This document shows positions 7,001 through 13,733 of a stretch of DNA of 25,338 nt, piece after piece; position 1 is the first letter of the stretch, and each line of letters opens with the position of its first letter. The notes under the pieces were generated by a model, which was given only the letters and a program-made list of their open reading frames with translations, did no database searches and was not told the origin of the DNA. The translations under genes were made by a program, and so were the position numbers. Source of the stretch: CAZHWT01 sp964536215 (lineage in GTDB: Bacteria; Patescibacteriota; CAZHWT01). The DNA lies in contig CAZHWT010000020.1 of NCBI GenBank assembly GCA_964536215.1, positions 1 through 25,338 on the forward strand, read 5' to 3'.

Positions 7001-7662
7001 AACACATCCTGTGCTTCCACGTCTTCCTTGCGCACATAGTGAACGTCATTGGTCACAATTAACGGAATATCCATTTCGGCCGCAATTTTGAGTAACTCAG
7101 GGTTAACCTTCTCCTCATCCTTCAGATTGTGGCTCTGGATCTCCATATAGAAATCCTCTTTGCCAAACGTATCTTGATAAAACTTGGTAATCTCCCGGGC
7201 TCGAGCTACATCGTCCTGCAAAATGGCCTGCTGGATCTGACCACCCAAACAAGCTGAGGTACAAATAACCCCTTCATGGTGCATTTTTAACAGCTCCCAA
7301 TCCACCCGTGGCTTATAGTAATACCCTTCCAAATTAGCTTTGGTGACTAACTGCAGCAGGTTTTTATACCCGGTCATATTCTTAGCCAGTAAAATAAGGT
7401 GATTGCGCTCCTGGTCAAACTTAGCCTCTTTGTCATGCCGTGACCGCGAAGCTACATAGACTTCACAACCGATAATTGGCTTAATCCCAGCCTTTTTACA
7501 CGTTTTATAAAAGTCCAGCGCCCCATACATATTGCCATGGTCGGTCAAAGCCAGGTGTTCAAAACCCAACTCTTTAGCCCGAGCTACCAGGTCATTAATC
7601 TTACCCAAGCCATCCAGCAAGGAAAATTCAGAGTGAACGTGTAAGTGCGCAAAATCAGCCAT
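4099..7662 (-). CDS. dnaE: DNA polymerase III alpha subunit
   Basis: This 1187-residue DnaE-type replicative polymerase is full length. The N-terminal PHP domain (about 5-210) carries HLHVHS, LTDHGN, GCEVYVA and DVHYV, so its metal ligands look intact as in Thermus DnaE rather than degenerate as in E. coli. The polymerase core follows with PDIDMDF (Asp411 and Asp413) and KMDFLGL (Asp561) as the three catalytic aspartates. Other visible blocks are GPGRGSAAGS, HAAGVVIAP, YRPGPM and FNKAHAASYG. A helix-hairpin-helix region lies near 860, an OB fold is at about 985-1075 (VTVGGMVTSVRKIYTKAKN), and a C-terminal domain follows. It ends with TAG. Upstream are octamer repeats and then the scaffold gap, so its promoter is not visible. 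rplS follows 379 bases downstream on the same strand but has its own promoter. Confidence 0.98.
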   Translation of the reverse strand: MADFAHLHVHSEFSLLDGLGKINDLVARAKELGFEHLALTDHGNMYGALDFYKTCKKAGIKPIIGCEVYVASRSRHDKEAKFDQERNHLILLAKNMTGYKNLLQLVTKANLEGYYYKPRVDWELLKMHHEGVICTSACLGGQIQQAILQDDVARAREITKFYQDTFGKEDFYMEIQSHNLKDEEKVNPELLKIAAEMDIPLIVTNDVHYVRKEDVEAQDVLVCIQTGKTVNDTDRFSMLETPDLYLKSTEEMAQLFPDYPEAMTNTVKIAERCNVEFEVGGEWVLPYFPVPEGHNVDTFLQHEVYAGAKWRYGFDLDKPEELSEEGQKIKTRVDYELDVIAKKGYSAYFLIVSDFTVWAKNQGIAVGPGRGSAAGSIVSYCMNITGIDPMYFELPFERFLNPFRPSPPDIDMDFEDVRRDEVIRYVTEKYGKDHVAQIITFGKMEAKAAIRDVGRALGFPYADPDRLSKLIPLGNSIKKAIDTVPELKELYTTNGEYRRLLDMAQKIEGLTRHASVHAAGVVIAPKPMTEFCPLQREAHGEKIITQFDAHGLEDMGLLKMDFLGLRNLAIISNSTKIIAKERQEEIDLDHLPLDNRPAYKVLASGETTGIFQLESSGMRQYIKQLKPTTIFDLMAMVALYRPGPMNFIPQYIERKRDPSLVEYLDPRMEKILDRSFGLIVYQDDVLAIALDMAGYDWGEVDKFRKAIGKKILSEMAAQKEKFFSQIIERGMKPDAVQKLWDQIETFAGYGFNKAHAASYGYVAYVTAYLKANYPAEFMCAVLSAESGDAEKVAQAIGECERLGIKVLPPSVNHSGVSFSVEDKKNIRFGLLAIKNVGEAAIESMERARAEGGPFTSLDDLMMRVEGGQLNKRAVESLIKAGAMDSLGSRAALLLVLDQVVEKVAKAKKLNTQVSLFDSLEDHDNSVTATPLPEVAEAPLLERATWEKELMGLYITANPLKQVQKQLDGNVSHTLGAITEDHVGASVTVGGMVTSVRKIYTKAKNAEMAFVAIADGTAVLEIIVFPKTYETCKQHIVEDSVVVVNGRIDNKDERGLKVLAESVVPAEDAVKGLHHTAQAEAPRRRVVDEPDEAMPPVSWSDGKLVITVPRSASRAELLQQLKQLFEAHPGEIGISLVLNGPSGPKTIAVPMKVNASAEPFIQSLQETFGLPSNSLNHLLPVTQSTTVH

Positions 7663-7694
7663 ATATTGAGAGGTTATTAGTTACTTCGTTACTT

Positions 7695-7794
7695 NNNNNN
7701 NNNNNNNNNNNNNNNNNNNNNNNNNNNNNNNNNNNNNNNNNNNNNNNNNNNNNNNNNNNNNNNNNNNNNNNNNNNNNNNNNNNNNNNNNNNNNN
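7695..7794. other. Scaffold gap (100 N)
   Basis: Exactly 100 N, the conventional placeholder for a gap of unknown length. The left edge ends in octamer-type repeats (TTAGTTACTTCGTTACTT), so a longer tandem array probably broke the assembly. True distance and content between dnaE and gatB are unknown. Confidence 0.98.
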
Positions 7795-8185
7795 AGATGG
7801 TAGCTCTTACTATCCCAATTGGTCAAGGACGGTAATTACCGATAGCCTCGGTCCTAAATAGACAAACAACTGAAGTGGCCACAAGCGGCTTTAATAATTA
7901 CTCTAGGACACTTTAGGAAGGCAAAGGTTAAAAGGCTAAAAGCCAAAAATGCAGTTTAAAAGTGGCGCACGCCTTTCGTCCGAACCCTAACTTTCACAAC
8001 TCTATAATGACAAATCTTCCCGCAAGGGCTACTATTCAGACTAATCAATATAGACTCATAATGACTCATTCAGCGTGGAACCATACTACTTTCGGAAAGT
8101 GGCAACTCAGAGAGGGTCGGGATAATATCTTCCTGCGACATGGGAACGCTCTTGCGCGAAAGATACTTCGGCAAGCCTTAGCATA
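7795..8185. other. Unassigned intergenic stretch between the gap and gatB
   Basis: I see no convincing gene here. A 74-codon plus-strand frame (7962-8186) opens at GTG and has no family features or ribosome binding site. Several small stable hairpins are present: CCCGCAAGGG near 8020, ACTTTCGGAAAGT near 8090, and a short stem in GTCGGGA...TTCCTGCGAC near 8118-8145. A TATAAT box lies at 8003-8008 on the plus strand without a good -35. None of the conserved cores I would expect for RNase P RNA, tmRNA, SRP RNA or rRNA is visible. It may be an unrecognised structured RNA or decayed DNA. Confidence 0.4.
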
Positions 8186-8217
8186 ACAAAATTAAAATAG
8201 TAAACGGGAGTTTTACT
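8186..8217 (-). terminator. Probable terminator of the gat operon
   Basis: On the minus strand, AGTAAA and TTTACT form a 6-bp stem around ACTCCCG that overlaps the gatB stop codon. It is followed by ATTTTAATTTTG, a broken T-tract. The stem is weak, so termination may be partial. Confidence 0.5.
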
Positions 8218-9778
8218 TCAGTAAATCTTCAAGCAGCGTTTTTACCACATCAGGCTTAGCCCGGCCTTTGGTTTCTTTCATCACTTGTCCAACTAGGAAC
8301 ATTAAGGAGCTGGTTTTGCCGCCTTTATAATTAGCCACGGCATCGGCATTATCAGCTATAACTTTCTCCGCAATCGGTTTAAGGTCATCGCTACCGCTGA
8401 CTTGCTCTAAGCCCAGTTCTTTAACCAATTCGCGTGGATCTTTACCGGAAGTAAAGGCCTCAGCCACAATCTGCTTAGCCGAGGTACCGGAGATAGTTTG
8501 AGCTTCCAGCATTTCTAGCACCGAAGCAAGCTGAGCTGGCAATAATTGTGAATCAGCAATCAAGGTCTGCGTCTCATTCTGCAGCCGCGCTAATTCACCC
8601 AACATCCAATTAGCCACTGGCTTTGCTGAAGAGTTTCGAGTTGCGAGCTTAGAGTTTCGAGCCTTGTCTTCGCTACCATCTCGTCGACTGGTCGACTGGT
8701 CGACTGGTCGACTTGAATCGCTGGACGCTGGACGCTGGACGCTGGACGCTGCCCCCACCGCCGCCTCATACCACTCAGCATTAGCCCGCTCCTCGGTCAA
8801 TAACCGCGCATCATACTCACTCAACCCATACTCGGCCATAAACCGCTCATACTTAGCCTGCGGCAACTCCGGCAGTCTCTGGCGCATCTCTTCGACCCAA
8901 GCTCTATCAATCACCAGTGGTGGCAAATCTGGCTCAGGGAAATAACGATAGTCATGGGCTTCTTCCTTATTTCGCTGCCCAATCGTTTTACCCTTAGCCT
9001 CATCCCAGCCCCGCGTCTCCTGAACTACTTCTTGCCCAGACTCCAAAACTTCGGTCTGACGCTTAATTTCATATTCCACCGCCCGCTCTATCGCCCGAAA
9101 CGAGTTGACGTTTTTTACTTCCACCCGCTTATTCATAACATAGCCGTCATCAACTTCAAACTCACCATTAACCCAACGATATTTTCCCGGCGTCTGCAGC
9201 GAAATATTAATATCAGCCCGCATCGTGCCGCGCTCCAAGTTGCCGTCATTTACTCCGATATAACGGGCAATCTGGCGCAATGTTTGCACGTAGGCCCGCG
9301 CCTGAGCCGCCGAAGTTATGACCGGCTCCGACACAATTTCCAGCAGTGGCGTACCCCCTTTGTTAAAATCTATGACCGACACGCTACCGTCGTGGCTCAT
9401 CTTGGCCACATCTTCTTCCAAATGTGCCCTAATCAAGCCAACTTTAACACCCTCCACCTCTACATATCCACCCACATTCAGCGGCTCATCATACTGTGAA
9501 ATCTGATATCCCTTGGCTAAATCGGGATAAAAATAATTTTTACGATCAAAATGAGCCCGTTCGGCCACTTCGGCCCGCAACGCCAGCCCCATTAACATAG
9601 CCTGCTCCAGAGCAGCCTTATTAATGTACGGCAGCGCTCCCGGCAAACCCAAACAGACCGGGCACGTGTGCGTATTAGCTTCCTCACCAAATGACTCCGC
9701 CGAACACCGGCAAAACATCTTGGTGGCCGTCTTTAACTGAATATGTGTTTCAATACCAATAATAATGTCGTATTCCAT
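8213..9778 (-). CDS. gatB: Asp-tRNA(Asn)/Glu-tRNA(Gln) amidotransferase subunit B with repeat-built insert
   Basis: GatB activates mischarged Glu-tRNA(Gln) or Asp-tRNA(Asn) with ATP, so that ammonia from GatA can amidate it. The catalytic cradle is clear: IGIETHIQLKTATKMFC, the CPVCLGLPGALP zinc-site region, FDRKNYFYPDLAKGYQISQY, LEEDVAKM, DFNKGGTPLLEIVSEP, and the tail domain ending VGQVMKETKGRAKPDVV. The length is 521 against about 475. The excess is an insert of about 41 residues (345-385, bases 8624-8746) between the cradle and the KPVANWMLGEL helix. It is built from an octamer and a heptamer tandem repeat plus a duplicated AGAGTTTCGAG. The frame is kept. The start ATG 9778 lies two bases after another heptamer array, which removes any Shine-Dalgarno. 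It is the last gene of the operon. Confidence 0.96.
   Translation of the reverse strand: MEYDIIIGIETHIQLKTATKMFCRCSAESFGEEANTHTCPVCLGLPGALPYINKAALEQAMLMGLALRAEVAERAHFDRKNYFYPDLAKGYQISQYDEPLNVGGYVEVEGVKVGLIRAHLEEDVAKMSHDGSVSVIDFNKGGTPLLEIVSEPVITSAAQARAYVQTLRQIARYIGVNDGNLERGTMRADINISLQTPGKYRWVNGEFEVDDGYVMNKRVEVKNVNSFRAIERAVEYEIKRQTEVLESGQEVVQETRGWDEAKGKTIGQRNKEEAHDYRYFPEPDLPPLVIDRAWVEEMRQRLPELPQAKYERFMAEYGLSEYDARLLTEERANAEWYEAAVGAASSVQRPASSDSSRPVDQSTSRRDGSEDKARNSKLATRNSSAKPVANWMLGELARLQNETQTLIADSQLLPAQLASVLEMLEAQTISGTSAKQIVAEAFTSGKDPRELVKELGLEQVSGSDDLKPIAEKVIADNADAVANYKGGKTSSLMFLVGQVMKETKGRAKPDVVKTLLEDLLK
8683..8713. repeat. GTCGACTG octamer array inside gatB
   Basis: Almost four copies of GTCGACTG stand in tandem inside the coding sequence. 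On the coding strand they read through successive frames (an 8-base unit shifts frame) and give RPVDQSTSRR. The total insert keeps the gatB frame. Confidence 0.95.
8720..8750. repeat. GCTGGAC heptamer array inside gatB
   Basis: Four copies of GCTGGAC plus GCTG encode ASSVQRPASS on the minus strand. The same unit occurs at 2081-2098 in another gene, in the same reading frame. Confidence 0.95.
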
Positions 9779-9780
9779 AA

Positions 9781-9819
9781 GCGTGTAGCGTGTAGCGTGT
9801 AGCGTGTAGCGTGTAGCGT
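9781..9819. repeat. GCGTGTA heptamer array next to the gatB start
   Basis: Five and a half perfect copies of GCGTGTA (TACACGC on the coding strand) end two bases before the gatB ATG. Further diverged phrases (CGCTATACGCTAGCCGCTATACGCC) fill 9829-9853. Together they occupy the whole spacer between gatB and the gene upstream, and no ribosome binding site remains. Confidence 0.97.
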
Positions 9820-9853
9820 CAACCTAATCGCTATACGCTAGCCGCTATACGCC

Positions 9854-10312
9854 TCATAAAACCCTCAAATATCGTAATCCCGCCTCAAATTTGGCCAAGT
9901 GCTGTTGCGCCACTGCTTTAGGCAAATCAAAGCCTAGCTCATGAGCCAGAGCGTTGCGCATTTTATGGGCTTCCCACAATCCCTGATACACCGGATTACT
10001 GCCGCCAAAGTGGTCTCGGGCATTCTTTAGCCGCTCACCCATCGTTTCGCCACGAAAGCCATTTTGCACCAACGCCGCATCCAGCAGCTTATCCGCCTCA
10101 AAAATAGCCGAACGGGTGCTTTCTACTCCTGGCTGCTGCATCAAACCATCAATTCGCTGCCATTGAGCAGCAAAGTCATGGCGTCCCAGGCTAGTTGAGT
10201 GGGGTCGACGATTAGTCTTTTTGGGCGCAGCTTTCGGCTTGCGGTTAACCGACACCATCACTACTACGCCAATTATCACAATCACCGCCAGCAAGACTGG
10301 TCCAAAATCCAT
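9854..10312 (-). CDS. Membrane-anchored HEPN-like protein
   Basis: This 152-residue protein has an N-terminal membrane helix (residues about 5-22, VLLAVIVIIGVVVMVSV), a basic linker (RKPKAAPKKTNRRP) and a helical cytoplasmic domain. In that domain, AIFEADKLLDAALVQNGF, then ERLKNARDHF, then MRNALAHELGF recall HEPN or DUF4145-like four-helix bundles. RNALAH (Arg119-His124) fits the HEPN R-x4-H motif, which in many members forms an RNase site. Function here is not known. It starts two bases after the gatA stop with GAGGAATAGTT as ribosome binding context and lies between gatA and gatB, so it is co-transcribed with the amidotransferase. The stop is TGA. It could also be a non-catalytic HEPN scaffold. 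Confidence 0.7.
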   Translation of the reverse strand: MDFGPVLLAVIVIIGVVVMVSVNRKPKAAPKKTNRRPHSTSLGRHDFAAQWQRIDGLMQQPGVESTRSAIFEADKLLDAALVQNGFRGETMGERLKNARDHFGGSNPVYQGLWEAHKMRNALAHELGFDLPKAVAQQHLAKFEAGLRYLRVL

Positions 10313-10314
10313 AA

Positions 10315-11772
10315 CTATTCCTCAACCTTCGCCAACTGCTCATGCCAACCAGTTTGTTGTTGAAAAGCATGACCCAGCTGGAATAATCGCTCCTCGCTCA
10401 ACTGCGGCCCAATCAATTGCATTCCCACTGGCAAACCCTGGCTAAAACCAGCTGGAACCGCCAAGCTTGGCACGCCAGCTAAATTAATAGGCACTGTTAG
10501 TGTATCAGTTAAGTACATAGCCAGTGGGTCATTAACCCGCTCTCCGACTTTAAATGGCAAGGTCGGCGACACGGGCGCCAGCAAGACATCCACCTTCTTA
10601 AACACCTCATCAAAATCCTGCTTAACCAAAGTTCTGACCCGTTGAGCTCGCTTATAGTAGGCGTCATAATATCCAGCCGACAAGGCGTACGTACCCAGCA
10701 TAATCCGTCGCTTAGCCTCTAGGCCAAACCCTTCCGATCGGGATTGCATATACGTCTCGGTCAAATCCTTACCTTCAACCGAATGGCCAAATCTAATTCC
10801 ATCAAACCGAGACAAATTAGAAGACAGCTCCGACGGTACTAAAATATAATACGCCGCCAGCGCATACTTTATGTGTGGCAAGGCCACCGGCACAAATTCC
10901 ACCTTTAGTCCAGAAAGCGACCGTTTAGCTTCATCCATAACCGTTGCTACCGCCGTATCTAAACCATCACCAAAAAACTCTTCGGCAATACCAATCTTTA
11001 TACCGGCCACAGACTCAGTCAATGACTGGCTATACGCTGACACCGGCGCATCCACTGTGGTAGCATCATTATCGCTTCGCCCGGCCATAGTCTCAAATAC
11101 CAGCGCGCAGTCTTCAACCGTCCGCGTAAAACAGCCAATCGAATCAAACGACGAACCCATGGCAATCACCCCAAACCGCGAAACTCGGCCATAGGTCGGC
11201 TTAAGTCCCACCAACCCAGTAAATGAAGCTGGCGTCCGAATAGAGCCGCCCGTATCTGAGCCTGTCGACACCAAAGCTTGTTGAGCCGCTACGGCCGCCG
11301 CCGATCCACCACTAGAACCACCCGGCACATACAACGTATTCCATGGATTAAACGACGGGCCATAATCACTATTTTCGGTCGACGAACCATGAGCAAAGGC
11401 ATCCAAATTAGCTTTGCCCAACATCACCATGCCAGCCGCTGACAGTTTCTCGACCACATCGGCATCATACTGAGCCGTATAGGTATCCAAAATTTTTGAT
11501 GCCGCCGTAGTCCGCACACCCTTAGTTAAAAAATTATCTTTATGAATCAGCGGAATGCCCAACAAGGGTCCATCTTCGCCCGCACTTAGACGCTCATCAG
11601 CCCCTTTGGCCGCATCCAAAGCTTGGTCTTTGGTCACAGTTAACAGCGCATGAATGGCCGGCTCTGTCTTGTCAATTCGCTGCAAAAATGCCTCAGTTAG
11701 CTCAACTGCCGAATAAGATTTATCCCGCAAACCTTTAGCTGCTTGAGTAATGGTCGTCGGTAAACCATTCAT
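10315..11772 (-). CDS. gatA: Asp-tRNA(Asn)/Glu-tRNA(Gln) amidotransferase subunit A
   Basis: GatA is the glutamine amidase of the GatCAB complex and supplies ammonia to GatB. From ATG 11772 the product has 485 residues, the family length. The amidase signature is complete: Lys in LIHKDNF, then GGSSGGSAAAVAAQQ and STGSDTGGSIRTPASFTGLVGLKPTYG with the Ser-cisSer-Lys triad residues. Later blocks are FDSIGCFTRTVEDCALVFE and LAPVSPTLPF. The frame is open further upstream to 11820, but that would overlap gatC. GAAGGA stands at a good distance before ATG 11772, and only two bases separate it from the gatC stop. It ends with TAG. Confidence 0.98.
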   Translation of the reverse strand: MNGLPTTITQAAKGLRDKSYSAVELTEAFLQRIDKTEPAIHALLTVTKDQALDAAKGADERLSAGEDGPLLGIPLIHKDNFLTKGVRTTAASKILDTYTAQYDADVVEKLSAAGMVMLGKANLDAFAHGSSTENSDYGPSFNPWNTLYVPGGSSGGSAAAVAAQQALVSTGSDTGGSIRTPASFTGLVGLKPTYGRVSRFGVIAMGSSFDSIGCFTRTVEDCALVFETMAGRSDNDATTVDAPVSAYSQSLTESVAGIKIGIAEEFFGDGLDTAVATVMDEAKRSLSGLKVEFVPVALPHIKYALAAYYILVPSELSSNLSRFDGIRFGHSVEGKDLTETYMQSRSEGFGLEAKRRIMLGTYALSAGYYDAYYKRAQRVRTLVKQDFDEVFKKVDVLLAPVSPTLPFKVGERVNDPLAMYLTDTLTVPINLAGVPSLAVPAGFSQGLPVGMQLIGPQLSEERLFQLGHAFQQQTGWHEQLAKVEE

Positions 11773-11774
11773 AA

Positions 11775-12071
11775 CTATTCCTTCACCGCCGGCACTACAA
11801 ATAGCCCATCCCGTTGCCACGGCGCCTGATCCAAAGCTATGGCTTTATCCAGACTGGGTCGCGCCACATCTTCCTGCCAGACATTACTCAAACCAGTCGT
11901 CTGCGCCGTTGGCAACACCTCTGCCACGTCAACCTCAGCCAATAATTGCACATTATAGTCAATCACTTCGGACAACTGTGGCCCAATTATAGCCGCTTCC
12001 TCCGTAGATAAACGCAGCCGGGCTAGTTCGGCCAAGTGATTTAATTCTTTATCAGACAAAGATATCGACAT
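11775..12071 (-). CDS. gatC: Asp-tRNA(Asn)/Glu-tRNA(Gln) amidotransferase subunit C
   Basis: GatC is the small clamp that stabilises GatA and GatB. The 98-residue product has the typical form: LSDKELNHLAELARLRLSTEEA at the N-terminus, LSEVIDYNVQLLAEVDV in the middle, then a loop and the C-terminal LFVVPAVKE tail that runs along GatA. It starts three bases after the htpX stop and ends two bases before gatA, so the order htpX-gatC-gatA is tightly packed. Start ATG 12071, stop TAG. Confidence 0.96.
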   Translation of the reverse strand: MSISLSDKELNHLAELARLRLSTEEAAIIGPQLSEVIDYNVQLLAEVDVAEVLPTAQTTGLSNVWQEDVARPSLDKAIALDQAPWQRDGLFVVPAVKE

Positions 12072-12074
12072 ATG

Positions 12075-12977
12075 TTACATAGCTCGCAAGCGAGCAATCC
12101 GCTCTTCAATCGGCGGATGAGTATTAAATAAATTGCTAAACATGCTACTTGCGCCATCTTTTAGAGGATTGGCGATATATAGGCTAGCTGTGGCATTATT
12201 GGCCGCTTCTAATGGCTCTGTATCCTTTGAGATTTTTTCCAAAGCTCGAGCCAACCCCTCCGGGTGTCGCGTTAACATGGCCCCAGAAGCATCCGCAAGA
12301 TACTCCCGCTGACGCGAAATTGCAAGTTGGATTAGTTGGGCAATTAACGGGGTTAAAATAGCCAACACAATAGCAATAACAAGTACAATCGCATTGCCGC
12401 CTCCGCCCTCTCTACGATCTCCTCGGTTAAAACCGCCAAAAAATCCCATGCGAATAAACATATCTGCCAACAAGGCCAGCATCCCCACCAGCACCACCAC
12501 CAAAGTGGTCATCCGCGTATCATAATTTTTAACATGAGACAGTTCATGAGCCGCCACCCCCTCCAACTCAGCTCGTTCTAATCGCTGCAGAATACCAGTC
12601 GTAAAAACAATAGCAGCGTGCTCAGGGTCGCGTCCGGTCGCAAAAGCATTAATAGCTGAGTCCTCTAAGATATACACTCGAGGCATTGGCAAGCCATCGC
12701 CAATGCACAAATTTTCTACTAAGCGAAATAACTCCGGTGCACTATGCTTATCAATCTGCTTGGCTCCAGATAAGCTCAGCACCATCTTATCCGACCAGTA
12801 ATAGCTAATCCAGCTGTAGATACCAGTTACGATCAAGGCAATTCCCGCCAGAGCCAGGGCGTCAAACTGCAGGGCTAAGCCAAATATATAGACAACACCA
12901 GTTACTAAGGCTACCAAGGCCACTATCAAAATTATACTTCGGCGCTTATTGCGAGCTATTTGATCATACAGATTCAT
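12075..12977 (-). CDS. htpX: HtpX-family M48 membrane zinc metalloprotease
   Basis: HtpX degrades damaged or misassembled membrane proteins. The 300-residue product has two N-terminal membrane helices (about 15-34 and 38-60), the zinc-binding HELSH (His144, Glu145, His148) after GVAAH, and two further hydrophobic segments (about 157-178 and 196-220). The third ligand is Glu225 in REYLADA. SAINAFATGRDPEHAAIVFTT upstream is a typical M48 block, and THPPIEERIARL is the usual HtpX C-terminus. GGAGAAACCGTGA precedes the ATG at 12977. It follows lemA by 66 bases, a pairing that is common in bacteria. Confidence 0.97.
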   Translation of the reverse strand: MNLYDQIARNKRRSIILIVALVALVTGVVYIFGLALQFDALALAGIALIVTGIYSWISYYWSDKMVLSLSGAKQIDKHSAPELFRLVENLCIGDGLPMPRVYILEDSAINAFATGRDPEHAAIVFTTGILQRLERAELEGVAAHELSHVKNYDTRMTTLVVVLVGMLALLADMFIRMGFFGGFNRGDRREGGGGNAIVLVIAIVLAILTPLIAQLIQLAISRQREYLADASGAMLTRHPEGLARALEKISKDTEPLEAANNATASLYIANPLKDGASSMFSNLFNTHPPIEERIARLRAM

Positions 12978-13043
12978 TCACGGTTTCTCCGCTAAACAAC
13001 TTTTTTATCACTAAAAATAATCTACTGCTAGATATTCGAGATA

Positions 13044-13625
13044 TTACTTAGCTGCTGGCTGCGAATCGGCCGAAAAAGACACCGACACATCCTGACGAGC
13101 TTCGTTCTCAGCCTCATAAAACTCAGCTGGCTTAAATCCGAACATATTAGCTAACAAGACGTTAGGAAATACTTTAGTCTGGATATTGTAATCGCGGACA
13201 TTGCTGTTGTAGAACTGTCGAGCATAAGCAATTTTATCCTCTGTGTCGCTCAGATCGCGCTGCAGGCTCAAGAAATTCTCATTGGCCTTTAGCTCCGGAT
13301 AATTTTCCGACACAGCAAACAACGACTTTAATGTCCCGCTCAACATATTATCCGCCTCCGCTTTCTGCTTAGGCGACTCAGCACTCATCAACGAAGACCG
13401 AGCCTCAGTCACTTTTTCAAACACTTCTTTTTCGTGCTTGGCGTACCCTTTCACCGTCTCCACCAGATTAGGAATCAAACTAGACCGACGCTTAAGCTGT
13501 ACGTCAATTCCTGCCCAGGACTCATCAACTCTGGTTTTGCGAGTCACTAGCGAGTTGTAAGTAAACCACAAGAACACTACCAGTAAAACAATCAGCGCCA
13601 CTGGAATCCAAATAAATAAGTTCAT
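13044..13625 (-). CDS. lemA: LemA family protein
   Basis: LemA proteins are membrane-anchored helical-bundle proteins of uncertain function, often found beside htpX. This one has 193 residues with an N-terminal membrane helix (about 3-23). The family blocks are YNSLVTRKTRVDESWAGIDV, QLKRRSSLIPNLVETVKGYAKHE, ENYPELKANENFLSLQRDLSDTEDKIAYARQFYN and FPNVLLANMFGF, followed by a short polar tail. The frame opens at TTG 13628, but ATG 13625 is preceded by AAAGGA at suitable spacing, so I use that start. It is the first gene of the lemA-htpX-gatCA-HEPN-gatB run. The stop is TAA. Confidence 0.96.
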   Translation of the reverse strand: MNLFIWIPVALIVLLVVFLWFTYNSLVTRKTRVDESWAGIDVQLKRRSSLIPNLVETVKGYAKHEKEVFEKVTEARSSLMSAESPKQKAEADNMLSGTLKSLFAVSENYPELKANENFLSLQRDLSDTEDKIAYARQFYNSNVRDYNIQTKVFPNVLLANMFGFKPAEFYEAENEARQDVSVSFSADSQPAAK

Positions 13626-13733
13626 CAATAAAATCCTTTCTTCTTATAAGCAGAATTAACACTCCGCTCTTCAGACAAAGTCTAGCAGAAAACCCCACCC
13701 AACGCAAGCAAACTACACCATTCGATACTCACA

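Noticed and set aside
7962..8186. 74-codon plus-strand frame starting at GTG
   Set aside because: No ribosome binding site, no recognisable composition or motif, and it runs antisense in the gat-dnaE spacer.
11773..11820. Longer gatA start inside gatC
   Set aside because: The extension overlaps gatC in another frame, while ATG 11772 has a good ribosome binding site and gives the normal GatA length.
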